Shown: positions 45,453 to 56,917, counted from the stretch's first letter. The stretch is DNA of 64,000 nt from Aurelia coerulea (GCA_039566865.1 CM076954.1:6208001-6272000); one strand, 5' to 3'. Translations and numbers: made by a program. The notes: generated by a model from the letters alone, not told the origin.

Positions 45453-45553
45453 CAGATGCCGTGTGTCTGCTCATAACTCCAGCAAACCAAACGCAACTAC
45501 GTATTTGTTCCTTAGCAACAGTCGGAGCTCTTTGTGGCAGATTATGAGGAATG
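45453..45553 (-). pseudogene. Copy C exon 7, 5' part (WFAGVM)
   Basis: 101 nt from the acceptor to the LINE insertion point. Includes VWFAGVMSRHTASEK. Confidence 0.87.
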
Positions 45554-46067
45554 CTGCAAGAAATTATTCATTGTAAGAAAGTTGACAACATGCAAAATTC
45601 AAAGATAATTAAAACATAGCACTCTTTTGAAATGCTAATCTTCATTTTCATTAGTTACTAGAATGAGCTCATCTCTTGCACGAATCAGGATACAACGGTC
45701 CAAGTAATAAACAAAAATAATGCTTCGGATGTCACAAAAAATTGCTAGCAGGAGATTGCTGTGAACTTCAAGGTGTAAACATGCATAAACATCATAGTCA
45801 TTATTACGAAAGACGAGCCAAAACAACTCGAATTATTCAGCTGTAAGTCAGTGCAAAACACGTAAAATAGCCTAATCAAAGTGTGCTCAAAGGTTTTGCT
45901 GTTAGCTTGGCCCAAACGTTGTTTTCCACAGACTTTTAAACCAGTGGCCAAAATGTTTGAGGTGGCAAAACATGGGCGATTCTAGCGATTCTACTCAACG
46001 ACATCCTAAATGGATGATAAATTGTACCATCAGATGTAAACAAGATACACATCTAATTGTCACCTAC

Positions 46068-46104
46068 TTTTTGTTATTTTCATCTTTCTTATGTCTCTGG
46101 TAAC
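46068..46104 (-). pseudogene. Copy C exon 6: basic linker
   Basis: Same length and phase as B. One Lys codon is altered to Asn. Confidence 0.58.
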
Positions 46105-46679
46105 CTGAAAGAAGATAAATGGCTTAAACCATAACATTCTTGTTCGAAATAACTTCCAGAGAGATGTTTGTAACATTTCCATAGGACTTGGAAGAATCTC
46201 CGATTAATGCAAAAATTTGAAAGTAAAGCAATTCTCTTAACGTACTCGTTTATGAAATGAAACATGAATATTTCTAAAAATGGATTGCAGGTAAATGTCC
46301 AGAAAGATCTGAATCAAATGGAACAAGTTCAATACGTCTGATCCGGCTTGAATACAATTGGTCGGAAAATTCGGTTCTAGCCAGATCCTCGATGCCGCGA
46401 TCCGGTGTTCCCTTAAAAGTATGAAAATATCGGTCAGTCCTGTTTTTTTTTTCAGAATAACTAAAAGTCTGGTTCCTGTGTTGCACAGAAAATTAGGGGA
46501 ACTAGGGGAACAGATTGCACCCTGGTAGGTGAAAATGTGAGGCCAATCTTCTAAGAATCTATGTTGTGACAATAATTAAACAGGTGTTCATTGAGATCTA
46601 CTGGGAAATCTATCCATCCTGAATACAAACAAAAACGACTGCATAAAAGCAACTTCCTATAAACAAAAATATAACAAAC

Positions 46680-46757
46680 CTGGTCTTTGTTTTCTGATTT
46701 CTTTGAGACATTCTGGACACTTCTCGATGCAATCGTAATGAACGTTAAACTGGCAAC
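46680..46757 (-). pseudogene. Copy C exon 5: C1 third part
   Basis: Intact. Zinc ligands kept, CLKEI in place of CLQEI. Confidence 0.85.
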
Positions 46758-47281
46758 CTTAAAATAAAAATGAAGGGTAACTTATGATAAGTTCAGCCCA
46801 AAACTTTTTGTATGTTAAGCTCTGAGCTATGAACTGCACTTAAAGATATCTTGTGCATTAATCGCTCAGTACAGCCGCGTGTAAAAACAAACAACTTACA
46901 TCTTAAAATAAAGATGGCAATTAGATAATCAGTCTCTGTGTACGATTTTACAGTAAAAACCCGCGGTAAAGACTCTGTGGTAAGAGACGACGTGGTAAGA
47001 TAACACTGTTTCTAAAATCTTAACTTCATTCTAGACACCAGAATCTTGCAAGTACGTTAAATACTCACAGAGTTACAAGCTTTCGAAGCTCAAGTTTGTG
47101 GGAAAGCTTAAACAAGAAGGGCCCTATGTTTATAGAAATAACATAAAATCTTAAAAATAGGGTTATCATACCTCGGAGCCAGTTCATGTTATCGTTATTT
47201 TCAATTGTGAAAGCCTTAACAGAAATACAAGTTTCCGCTATTATCTTCGATGTTCTACAAACAAATAAAATGTGTACGTAC

Positions 47282-47319
47282 CTTCACATCGATATCCTTG
47301 ATTGTTCACCCCGCCAAAA
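47282..47319 (-). pseudogene. Copy C exon 4: C1 second part, shifted acceptor
   Basis: Encodes FGGVNNQGYRCE, closer to the general C1 consensus (NQGYRC) than B. The AG used in B is GG here. The next AG upstream adds six bases and stays in frame. Confidence 0.7.
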
Positions 47320-47495
47320 CTACAAAAAGACATCCCGTATTTAATTTACTGAATAAAGATTTCTTTAAACACGTATATTTTTTATAAAAAGGAATGCAAA
47401 ACTGTCGCCATTTTCAGGGCAAGATTTTACGGAAGAAAATGAACAAGTGACGTGACGCCTTTCATATAAAGCAAAAGCTATTTAAAACAACAATG

Positions 47496-47772
47496 TGTTA
47501 GACACTCGATTAATAAGGTTTGACACCAATAAACGAAGTCTTAAACGCGATACTTCATAAGAACTCCAGCTTTAAATATACACGATTTCATAAAAACAGG
47601 CGGTCAAAAACTTAGTCCTAGCGTGACAACTACAACAACGATATCGAATCGAGGCTGATCGATGATGTAATCGATACTGAGAAAAGTGTCTCTTTTGGGG
47701 GGCAAACATCAAAAAACAAAAACTACATGAAGCGTAAAATGCTAAACAATACGATTGTTCATACATTTCACA
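47496..47772 (-). repeat. 3' LTR
   Basis: 277 bp. Differs from the 5' LTR at two bases by eye (G/T and A/G differences around 47618 and 47650). Confidence 0.93.
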
Positions 47773-47788
47773 TACTCCCCTCCAAAAG
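47773..47788 (-). other. Polypurine tract
   Basis: Minus-strand TTTTGGAGGGGAGTA directly precedes the 3' LTR, as expected for plus-strand priming. Confidence 0.75.
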
Positions 47789-48132
47789 AAATGTTGTCCG
47801 CAACATTGAATTGAAGATGTCTTCGAAACATCGTAGGACTCATGAAATCAACGTTCAAATATCTCTGGTTCACTGTGATTGGCGCCAACAGTATCACATA
47901 CTATTCAGAACAATAACGTATTTCTGAAATATAATGATTTGCTCGAGTCATTCGTCAAATGTGAAGCAATGTGCATCGGTCTATGATGAAAATGTTCATC
48001 GCACGTGTATCTTTAAAACTTTGGTCAAATAATGTATTACAAACGAGTCTTTTCTCAACGAAATAACGGTAGGAATAGAGTCTTTTCTCTCAACATAAAC
48101 GATCAATTGTATAGTTGCAAAACTCGATAAGT

Positions 48133-49593
48133 TTAAACAGTTATAGGATATGAGTTCCAAAATTGTTGTGGATGCAACGACGGTTGTGGATGACAAAACT
48201 GAACTCTTGGTGTCATAAACAACTGATGGTAGGGAGGAACATATCCTGGCATAAATGGAATCAATTGAGATCTGCCTGTTCTTTGAAACGGTTCAACATA
48301 TCTGGGAATTTGTTGAATATAATTGACGTGATAATTTGCAGGTTGTCCTGGTGTGGCATACATTAATCGAGTAGGTGGTAATCGAGTTCTTTGGGGTCGT
48401 GGAGGTGGCTCAGCATCTGGACTCAGTGCTGCATCGTCGTGCTCAGGAGCGTTATAAGGTGGTTGTAAGATGTTTTGATCTTGAGCATGGTCAGCGTGGT
48501 CCGCTGCTATGACTTGGTCTTGTTCAGGATCAACTTCCGGTTCATTTGTTGGGTCTTGAACATTATCCGCTGTAATGTCTTGTTCGGGATCTTGCTCCGC
48601 CTCATTCATCGAGGCCGGCGGATCTAGATTGTCCTGTACCGAGTTCGGCTGCAGTTCATTTGGATAAAATCCGACGTTAATCTCATCATCGTCACCATCA
48701 ACTCCTCTGGCTTGATCTGGTCTTTTACTTTTATTTGCTACATTTCTCGCTCGGTTTTGTGTCATGTTCTTTTTACGACGTTCAATCTCTATCGATACAT
48801 CAATCGGTAAATCATTACATGGGTATAATAGTGTACGATGAAGAGTACGTTGACGTCCTTGACCATTCTCTGGTTGTACAACATATACGGGACTCTCTTC
48901 ACTCATTCGCTTCAACACGGTGTAGATATGATCTTCCCAAAAAGCACGGATTTTTCCTGGTCCTCCTCTTTCAAAGTTACGAACAAGAACTCTGTCACCT
49001 TGATTAAGAGTACGGCTTTTTGCTTTCTTGTCATACTGTGTTTTCCCTTGTGCTGCGGTAGCGTGGCTCTTAGCATTTGCAATTCCGTATGCTTGTTGCA
49101 TGGCTGTTCTCCAGTTTTTCACGTAAGCAGGATAACTTGATTCAGAATTTCCTTTTTTCAGTCCAAAGACAAGGTCGATGGGTAGTCGCGGTGATCGGCC
49201 AAAAAGAAGAAAGAATGGTGAAAATCCTGTAGAGTCGTGCCTTGTACAATTGTACGCATGGATAAGTTTTGGCAGATGGTCTCTCCAGTGTGATTTATAC
49301 GTTTCGGGCAATGTTCGCAACATCGAAAGTAGGGTACGATTGAATCTCTCGGCCTTTCCATTACACTCTGGGTGATAGGGAGTAGTTCTTGAATGTCCAA
49401 TACTGGAAATCTGTTCAAGGGTACGAAACATCTGACTCTCAAATTCACCCCCTTGATCATGGTGAATTTTAATGGGGTAACCATATCGTAGGATAAAATC
49501 ATTAAACAATAGTCTTGCGGTAGTTTTTCCGGACTTGTCTTTGGTTGCATATGCTTGCGCATATCGTGTAAAGTGATCAACAATAACGAGCAC
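48133..49593 (-). pseudogene. Gypsy integrase (3' part of pol, after in-frame stop)
   Basis: Begins right after an in-frame TAA at 49594-49596 and continues the same reading frame. It contains two of the three catalytic acidic residues (HHDQGGEF and NGKAERFNR; the first Asp, in SIDYMH, lies before the stop). A basic C-terminal domain with RVLVRNFERGGPGK follows, then an acidic, Asp/Glu/Gln-rich and Pro-rich tail of about 180 residues. No ATG starts it, so it needs readthrough or belongs to a dead element. Confidence 0.88.
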
Positions 49594-51777
49594 TTATTCA
49601 TATCCTCCGCTGCTTTTTTCAAGATGCATGTAGTCTATCGAAATGATTTCAAATGGTGTTGTGCTGTGTATTGGTGTCAATGGTTCTCTCTGCTTGAATG
49701 CTGGCGGCTTCTGTTTGACACAGCGACATCTACGCGTAATAAAGTTTGTGATATCTCTCTGCATGTGTGGCCAAAAGAAACGTTCACGGGCAAGCTGAAC
49801 AACTCTCTCTGGGCCTAAATGTCCCATATTTGTATGTAACTCGCTATAAACGACATTGCGAAGACTCAATGGTAGTACGACTTGATTATACTGTCCTGAA
49901 ATACGCCTCAAGGTACCATCTTCGGATAATTTCAGCTTCTTCCATTCATACAACAATTGCTTTGTGTTGTGATCTAAAGTCTTGACTTCAGCAGGACTTG
50001 GTCGTTGCTTCTGTTTCAGACACTGGATGACTGTGTTCAGACTCTTGTCTTTGATTTGGGCATCTTTTATATCAAGCTTGTCTTGGTCGTCACTTGTTGT
50101 TTGCTCATCAGGGATGTGGTTGTTAGCGAAAAGTATACTATCAGGATCAGAAATTGAGTTAATCCAAGCTGTATCACCAGATGCAACTAACGTAGCCACA
50201 TTGATAACTGCAGTAATCTCTTCCGGAGAACTGTTTTCTGTACACGAAGCTATATATTTTGTCATATCTAGTGGGCTGCGTGACAGGGCATCTGCATCTC
50301 CATTTGATTTTCCTGGACGATAATGAATCCTAAACTTAAAATCGGCCAACTCTCCCACCCAACGAAGTGTTGTTGCATTTAAACGGGCTGTGGTCAACAC
50401 GTATGTTAGCGGATTGTTGTCTGTAAATACATCAAATGGTGGTGAATAGTATAAATAATCCCTGAACTGATCTGTAATGGCCCATTTTAGAGCAAGGAAC
50501 TCAAGTTTTCCACTGTGCATATGATAATTCTTCTCACTTTGGGTTAGGGTGCGAGATGCGTATGATATGACTCTCATCTGATTACCCTGTTGCTGGTAGA
50601 GAACTGCACCCAGGCCCTTTTCACTTGCATCTGTATGGACTATGTATGGCAGGTTGAAGTCAGGATATGCCATTGTCGGTGGACTAGTAATATGTCTGAT
50701 AAGGTCTTCTAACGCTGCTAGGTGTTCTGGTCTCCATTTTATCTTTGTAGTAGATGGCAACTGTCCGTTTGCTTTCTTTGTCATTCTCACGCGTATTTTG
50801 GGCTTACAATCTGCATCTTTTCCTGTCAGGAGTTCATAGATTGGGCTGGCAATTGATGAGAAATTGGGGATAAATCGACGATAATATCCCAGAAGACCTA
50901 GTAACTGTCTAACTTCACCGATTGTTGCTGGTGTTTTATCCTTCAAGCTTGTGACTGCTTCGGTATTCTTGGGATCTACTGTATATCCATCAGCTGAGAC
51001 AATCCATCCTAAAAACTTTACTTGTTGCTTGAAGAGTGAGCACTTGCTTGCTTTTAGCTTTATTCCATTCTCTCGGAGGCGTTGTAGCACTTTCCGGACA
51101 TCTTCAACGTGTTGTTCAAATGATTTACTGAATATGATTACATCGTCAAGATACGGCAGGCAAATTTCATCACGAAGATCACTCAAACATTGTTCCATAT
51201 ACCGTTGGAAGGCCGCTGGAGCGTTGGTCAGGCCGAATGGAATACGTTCCCATTCAAAGAGGCCCCAGGGGGTTACGAATGCAGTTAATGGTTGGCTCTG
51301 TTCACTCACAAACCCCTGGTGGTACGCCTTTCCTTGGTCAAGTGTGGTGAACCAACAACTTCCTCCCAAGCTGTCCAACGTCTCTTGTATTCTGGGTAAA
51401 GGATGCTTGTCTTGGATCGTTTTCTGGTTTAACAATCGGTAATCAATACATAATCGCAATGATCCATCTCTCTTCCTTACACAAACGCATGGCGAAGAGT
51501 ATGGTGACTTCGAAGGTCTGATGAATTTCCTGTTGAGTAAGTCCTCGATATACTGCTTGACTTCACCATAAAGAGGTCTGGGAATTGCTGCATAGTTCTT
51601 CTGAACTGGCTGATCATCTTTTAACTTGATTTCTAACTGTAATTCCTTCGCACAGCCGATATCTTGGTCATCTTTTGAAAATGAACTTATTTCATCCCTG
51701 AGCATAGCCTCTACCAATTTTCTCTCGTCTGAGCTTAGATGGTTGAGATCAATCTTCTGTAGAACTCCTTCAGTCAC
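49594..51777 (-). CDS. Gypsy reverse transcriptase, RNase H, integrase zinc finger
   Basis: The reverse transcriptase has [40 protein letters not shown] and the catalytic [11 protein letters not shown]. RNase H starts at [18 protein letters not shown] and includes VFTDNNPL. The integrase zinc finger has LHTNMGHLG and RCRCVKQK, followed by the first integrase Asp (SIDYMH). It is in the same frame as the protease ORF, separated by a TGA at 51838-51840, and starts without an ATG. It ends at a TAA. It makes DNA from the element RNA in the cytoplasm. Confidence 0.92.
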   Translation of the reverse strand: MTEGVLQKIDLNHLSSDERKLVEAMLRDEISSFSKDDQDIGCAKELQLEIKLKDDQPVQKNYAAIPRPLYGEVKQYIEDLLNRKFIRPSKSPYSSPCVCVRKRDGSLRLCIDYRLLNQKTIQDKHPLPRIQETLDSLGGSCWFTTLDQGKAYHQGFVSEQSQPLTAFVTPWGLFEWERIPFGLTNAPAAFQRYMEQCLSDLRDEICLPYLDDVIIFSKSFEQHVEDVRKVLQRLRENGIKLKASKCSLFKQQVKFLGWIVSADGYTVDPKNTEAVTSLKDKTPATIGEVRQLLGLLGYYRRFIPNFSSIASPIYELLTGKDADCKPKIRVRMTKKANGQLPSTTKIKWRPEHLAALEDLIRHITSPPTMAYPDFNLPYIVHTDASEKGLGAVLYQQQGNQMRVISYASRTLTQSEKNYHMHSGKLEFLALKWAITDQFRDYLYYSPPFDVFTDNNPLTYVLTTARLNATTLRWVGELADFKFRIHYRPGKSNGDADALSRSPLDMTKYIASCTENSSPEEITAVINVATLVASGDTAWINSISDPDSILFANNHIPDEQTTSDDQDKLDIKDAQIKDKSLNTVIQCLKQKQRPSPAEVKTLDHNTKQLLYEWKKLKLSEDGTLRRISGQYNQVVLPLSLRNVVYSELHTNMGHLGPERVVQLARERFFWPHMQRDITNFITRRCRCVKQKPPAFKQREPLTPIHSTTPFEIISIDYMHLEKSSGGYE

Positions 51778-51837
51778 TTGACAAGTTTTGACATCTGTTA
51801 CTTTTCCATTGTGACACTTTGTTGTAGAGCTTCCGGG

Positions 51838-52925
51838 TCAAGCGGACTGTGGTTCACCTAAATTCATGCTCATCGGAGTGATAGATCTCACTAACTCTAG
51901 GGTTCCCAAAGCCGTTCTGGCTGGCAATGATATATTATGATCTGTTTTGTTAGCAATTTGCAACTTTAACACTGGTGAGCTGCCTTTCTTTGCCACTAAA
52001 ATTGACTCAGTAATTTCTAGTCCAGATGGTAATAAAGATTCTGGATATGGCTCAAACATCATTGGCAGGTTACGATCGCGATGTCCTATATCCGCCCTAC
52101 ATGCAACATTGACTGTTTTGTTCTTTGGAATAATGGTTGCATGCTTAAATGACTTGACACTAAACTTACTTTCCTCTATGGTGCATTGATAAATAAGGTC
52201 TACCAAAGTTGCTGATTTGTTCTCCGATAAGTTTTGTAAACTATGACACGTCGCTTTGACAAAGTCAAGGCTACATTCTGAATCAGTGGTCGCGTTTCTG
52301 CATAGTTCTTCTATAACATTAAAACCAACAATAGGTGTGTCAATATTCTCTGGAGTGACTAAAAATGGTACTTGAATACTATCTTTCTCACCCTGTTTCT
52401 CAGGAAAAACTAGACTAAAGTTGAGTTCTATCCATCCGTTGTAAGGTAACGCTGTACCATTTGCTGTAACAAGATTCAAATTAGCATAAGCAGCATCAAA
52501 AATGTCAGAGATTTCTCTCACTGGAACACCAGGAAAGTATTTATTCACAACAGCTGAAGATATAAGAGAAACTTGTGAGCCTGTATCCCATAAAGCTTCC
52601 AACTTGGTTTCATTAAGACAACATTTCACAATACATTTCTTACCAACAAGCTTTGAGATTTGTGCATGTTTCTTTGGAGAAACATGGCTTGCAAATACAT
52701 TTGCATCATTACTGTCTCCTAATCCCTTTTCTTCTGTGAACAACTTCTTAGACAATTCACTGATAGCTGAGCAAATTGTCTTGTGCTCATTCCACTGTGC
52801 CTTCTGACACTGTTTGCTGCAATATCTCACTGTTTTACAGTTTTTACACAGCATAAAACTGTTACCTTGTTCTAACAAATGGCAATTATTGCATTGTTTA
52901 TGATGGGACGTCTCAACTTCAGAGG
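51838..52925 (-). CDS. Gypsy MYND-type zinc finger plus aspartic protease (-1 frame)
   Basis: Read in the -1 frame relative to gag. A complete MYND-type finger comes first (CNNC, CKNC, RYCSKQC, then H and C at the spacing x7-H-x3-C). Its first Cys pair lies upstream of the first plausible start codon, so a gag-frameshift product is implied. The protease follows with the active-site LWDTGSQVSLIS. The frame ends at TGA 51838-51840 and is then open again into the RT. A MYND finger at this place is not a standard part of Ty3/gypsy pol as I know it. Confidence 0.85.
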
Positions 52926-54290
52926 CTAACGGCTGCCCCGCTTCGGTAGCCCCCTGTAGTTTCCCTGTTTTCTCTTTTTACAACCTCTGAAAAAATGATC
53001 TGAGCTTCCACAAATAGAGCAATGATCACAACTTAAATTTTCAGCTTCTTTGCATGAAGTGCACATTGGACGTTGAGTGGTTTTATTGGGTTTTGTTCCT
53101 TCTTTCTGAGAACTTTTTACTTCTGCTAACTCTGTTTTGATAGCTGCAACTTCACACCTCATTTGCTCAACTGCTGCAAGTATTTTCTCAGAATTATTAA
53201 CAATTTTAGGTGTGTTTTGTGAGGGGGGGTTTTCAGCAACTGAAATTTCATTAACTTTTTTTACTTTTGTACTCAAAGCAAACTTTTTCTTTCTCTCAGA
53301 TTCAGCCAAAACTGCTAGTTGCATTTCATTTATCAAACTCTCATCATCAACTGTAGCATCTTGTAAAAATGAACGCAGACGCATGCGAATAGCATCATCT
53401 ACTAAACCGGTTTCAACTGATTGACGAAATAACCCACTCACAAAACTTGGACTATACTTTAGATCAGTTTCTGTTTCCTCTCTGCAGGCAAATAAAATCT
53501 TTTGTCTGCAGTTCATTGCACGAATGAGGAAGTTTACAGGATCCTCATTTTGATTTTGTGACATTGTGAGAAGCTGTTGATAAAGATCTGTAGCACTTCC
53601 CTCCTTATAATGTGATCTGAGTATTTTCCTTAATCTGGGCAAAGGGATACTACCAGAACCCTCCAAATAACTGCGTATTTGTAAACCTGGTGAAATTGCA
53701 TTTATGATTGCGTTTACAATTTCTTTCTCAGCATACCCTCTCTCTAAACCAGCCTCTACTTGTCTTATCAAAGAAACATAGGATAATTTATCTCTTTGAC
53801 CAACTTCACCAACCTGGCCAATTATTCTAAACTCTCTTCTAAACATACTGTTATGAAGAACATTTTGGTCAGATAGCTGGGGAGGATTTTGGGAAGATAT
53901 ATTTTGGGAAACTGATGGTGACAAATTTTCACAAGAAACTTTTTGGGTAACTACTTGTGAAACATTCTGAATACCCTGTCCATCACCCTCAGGGTTACTT
54001 GTACCATCATCTCCACCTGTATCACCTTCTAAAGGAGGGGGTACATATACATCTTTGACACTTTTTAAGGACATGGAAAATTCTTCAGAGCTTTTATCCT
54101 GCAGGCCCTCCAAAACTGTAGACAAAACCTTTATCACCTTAAATGTTGTCTTACCCAAAACATCTTTTTGAGGCACCTTTAGGACATCCGCAATTTGCAA
54201 AAGCTGCTCAATTTCCAAGGAAAATAACATTCCCTCCACCTCCAATAATAACTCTTCATTTGCTGCCATTTTGTAAACAAGTATTTCCAA
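52926..54290 (-). CDS. Gypsy gag (454 aa)
   Basis: Structural polyprotein. The N-terminal two thirds is helical and retroelement-gag-like (the part from about 150 to 320, including QNEDPVNFLIRAMNCRQKIL). The C-terminus has a zinc knuckle CSICGSSDHFFRGC, fitting C-x2-C-x4-H-x4-C, preceded by another Cys-rich stretch (CTSCKEAENLSCDHC) and followed by a basic tail. It ends at TAG 52926-52928. It would assemble the particle and package element RNA. Confidence 0.85.
   Translation of the reverse strand: MEILVYKMAANEELLLEVEGMLFSLEIEQLLQIADVLKVPQKDVLGKTTFKVIKVLSTVLEGLQDKSSEEFSMSLKSVKDVYVPPPLEGDTGGDDGTSNPEGDGQGIQNVSQVVTQKVSCENLSPSVSQNISSQNPPQLSDQNVLHNSMFRREFRIIGQVGEVGQRDKLSYVSLIRQVEAGLERGYAEKEIVNAIINAISPGLQIRSYLEGSGSIPLPRLRKILRSHYKEGSATDLYQQLLTMSQNQNEDPVNFLIRAMNCRQKILFACREETETDLKYSPSFVSGLFRQSVETGLVDDAIRMRLRSFLQDATVDDESLINEMQLAVLAESERKKKFALSTKVKKVNEISVAENPPSQNTPKIVNNSEKILAAVEQMRCEVAAIKTELAEVKSSQKEGTKPNKTTQRPMCTSCKEAENLSCDHCSICGSSDHFFRGCKKRKQGNYRGLPKRGSR
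52959..52965 (-). promoter_or_regulatory. Candidate -1 ribosomal frameshift heptamer (gag/pro)
   Basis: G GGA AAC sits in the gag frame exactly as a slippery X-XXY-YYZ heptamer, 30 nt before the gag stop. Slipping back one base opens the frame that encodes the MYND finger and protease with no stop between. Confidence 0.6.
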
Positions 54291-54397
54291 TCTATCTTCA
54301 AATTTCTGTTCAAATTAAGCCCATTAATTCATCCAGTTCTTGTACAACAAGTCTTCTGTTTTTCTCCATCCACCTCTCCCCCCTGCAGTAAGCAGGG

Positions 54398-54415
54398 GCC
54401 CCACGTTGGGCGCCA
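54398..54415 (-). other. Primer-binding site, Lys-tRNA type
   Basis: TGGCGCCCAACGTGGGGC on the element strand, four bases after the 5' LTR. From memory this matches the 3' end complement of the Lys(1,2) tRNA used by several retroelements. Confidence 0.8.
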
Positions 54416-54419
54416 AATT

Positions 54420-54696
54420 TGTTAGACACTCGATTAATAAGGTTTGACACCAATAAACGAAGTCTTAAACGCGATACTTCATAAGAACTCCAGCTTTAAA
54501 TATACACGATTTCATAAAAACAGGCGGTCAAAAACTTAGGCCTAGCGTGACAACTACAACAACGATATCGAATCGAAGCTGATCGATGATGTAATCGATA
54601 CTGAGAAAAGTGTCTCTTTTGGGGGGCAAACATCAAAAAACAAAAACTACATGAAGCGTAAAATGCTAAACAATACGATTGTTCATACATTTCACA
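54420..54696 (-). repeat. 5' LTR
   Basis: 277 bp. Contains a TATA-like TATATTTAAA on the element strand near 54500-54510 that may serve as promoter. Confidence 0.93.
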
Positions 54697-55460
54697 AATG
54701 CTCTATTGATTGCTATCAACCAGAAAAATAAAACATTAAAGCTGCAACAGTCATCAAGGCAGACCAGGAACTCAATTCCGTTTCAAACATTTTCACACTT
54801 CAGTTTTGCATTGCAGACAAATATCAAAGGATTTTCAAGTATATTTGACAAGTATCCGAACTAGCTTTATTCAGCCAAAATGGTTGCAAAAATTGAATGC
54901 AGCAAATTTGAGGGCATTTTAGAATGCAATTAGATATTGCTTGCAAATTAGGCCAAGTTTAAGAGTGTATGATCCAGACTCTTAAAGATCCTGTGTTTCC
55001 CATGATCCTTTGCCGGTTTAACAATGATTTTTATACAAAATGAAAAATTATCTTGGCGTAGCACTCGAGATGCTGTATTGTCTTCACAATGAACGTTGTC
55101 ATGGCGTCAGTTTTATACTCAAGCAACGGAATATTAATGGAGATCAATCAAGGATTGATTCAAGGATCACTTGTTTCATGCAGCTATTCATGTCCCCACT
55201 ATTGTGTGAGAGAAAGACTTTGTTTACGACCAAAATGTGATGTTTTCGTGGTTTGCAAAGATGTAAAGAATCATATCAGTACAGGCTCTTCAGGCCGACC
55301 GCCACTGCAGTGTCTTTGGTCACCAACCTGCGCAGTGCTCTCTGTCGTTAGAGAGAATGCCTTCTAGAAAACGTTGGTTACACAAAAAAACTACTGCAAG
55401 GGAGATCGGCCTTCAACTTACATTGCGTGCTGGCAATCAAATCAATCAATAAGCTCTTAA

Positions 55461-56331
55461 CCCTAATCCTACCGGGGGGGGGGTGTTTTCCACCCCCCCT
55501 GTCGGTTTTTTGCAGAGCATTCTTTAACGACAAAAGCTATGACCCTCAAACTCTCTGACAATTACTAATTATCTATTAGCTACATTTTGACAATTAAATT
55601 TTTGAACAATAGGTGTCACGTGACAGGTGACACTACCATATTTGGAGCAAGGTATTGGAAAAATTAATGATTTTGATATTTTTACTACCAGAATTAGTTC
55701 CAAATGTTGACTATTGTACTTTAAAAGAATCAGCAAACAATTAGCTTTCTATTGTTGTCAATAACAATGGAATTTGCTGACGTCAGCATTCTTAAATGAT
55801 GACGTCACTCGGGCCGTCATTTTGGGTCATTTTGGCAAATTTTGAACATTTTTCCAACAAATTTTGTTTAAAAAGCATAGAATTGCGTTATGCAATACTT
55901 TAAAAGCATTTCGAACCAATTATTATCAATTTTTGGCAGAAAAACACAGTTTTTAGTTATGACGTCATCAATTTTCGTCATTTTCTTCCAAAATAACGGT
56001 CTAAAAACACCTATATGCATCATATTTGAAAGGGAAATGAATAATACGCCAAATAAGAATGGAAAAAGTCATTCAGATTACCTTTATTCCGTTTTTAGAA
56101 CGAATAAGCTAGAAAACCATATATTTTGACATTTTCCGGCATTATGACGTCATAGTGACGTCACCTAATGAGGTAGCCACGCCCAAAACTACCAATCAGT
56201 TAAGAATAGTTAGGACTACGCCCTTGCCAAGTTTCAATGATTTCATATTAGTCTACGGCCAATTATAGAGGGGGGGGTGGAAAGCACCCCCCCGGCTATG
56301 TTAGATCAAAAAAAGCCCGGTAGGATTAGGG
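55461..56331. mobile_element. piggyBac-type MITE (TTAA target)
   Basis: 871 bp with terminal inverted repeats CCCTAATCCTACCGGG, flanked by TTAA at 55457-55460 and 56332-56335. The empty site in unit B has one TTAA. Both ends carry a second, internal hairpin made of G and C runs (near 55473-55499 and 56271-56294). No transposase is present. At least five GACGTCA motifs occur inside. It lies only 10 bp from the exon 3 donor of gene copy C. Confidence 0.88.
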
Positions 56332-56345
56332 TTAAAAATTCTTAC

Positions 56346-56415
56346 CATATCAATTTGTCGCAAACTTTGCAGTAGGTTGTGTTGGAAAAGGTCGCCGACT
56401 CAAATTTGTGTCCTC
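56346..56415 (-). pseudogene. Copy C exon 3: C1 first part
   Basis: Intact 70 nt with the C1 His and first Cys pair. Confidence 0.85.
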
Positions 56416-56917
56416 CTAGAGCAAAAATATTTTATCATGAAAAAATTAAAGCTACATAATAAGTTTGGACTAAATTAACATTTGGACTACATTTATTATT
56501 CTCCCAATAAAAGCATTGAAGTCCGGGGGTGCTTATACAAATAGTCTACCTTTCACAGAGGATTTACAAACGAATATTCAGTTTCAAAGAATCTCCGAAA
56601 ATTTTCCAAAAGTCATAAATCTAAGATCTTATTAATGCAAAACACCCCATGATACAACCTTCTCTTGAGCTAACTAAAGTAAAGAAGCGAATTGTTGCTC
56701 TCGAATCATTCAAAAGGAAGAAGGTGCCAATTCAGATTCACGGGGGGGGGGCACGGGAAAATATCATGAATTTCTATGTGATGTTTACAAAAGACAGAAA
56801 GTTCAGGGGTATATTCCTCCAGGTCACAAAACATTGAACATTGAACAGGCCTCATTAATTTATCCAAGGGAAAAAGCTCTCCCAGGAACAAAAAAATTTA
56901 ATGAGGTCTTGCGACAT

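Larger units (their letters stand above)
47496..54696 (-). mobile_element. Ty3/gypsy LTR retrotransposon, complete
   Basis: Two 277-bp LTRs in TG...CA form, a 4-bp target duplication AATG (47492-47495 and 54697-54700), a primer-binding site, gag, pro, RT/RNase H, integrase and polypurine tract, all on the minus strand within intron 3 of gene copy C. The order protease-RT-RNase H-integrase is Ty3/gypsy. No envelope ORF is present. The LTRs differ at two positions, so the insertion is fairly recent. The coding region contains a frame change and two in-frame stops at domain boundaries. Confidence 0.95.

Noticed and set aside
48133..54290. An envelope gene that would make the LTR element a retrovirus.
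   Set aside because: There is no further ORF between the integrase and the 3' LTR large enough, and no signal peptide or membrane anchor was seen.
55890..56129. A 79-codon ORF in the TTAA element as a possible transposase remnant.
   Set aside because: No catalytic motif or similarity to a piggyBac transposase is visible. The element is non-autonomous.
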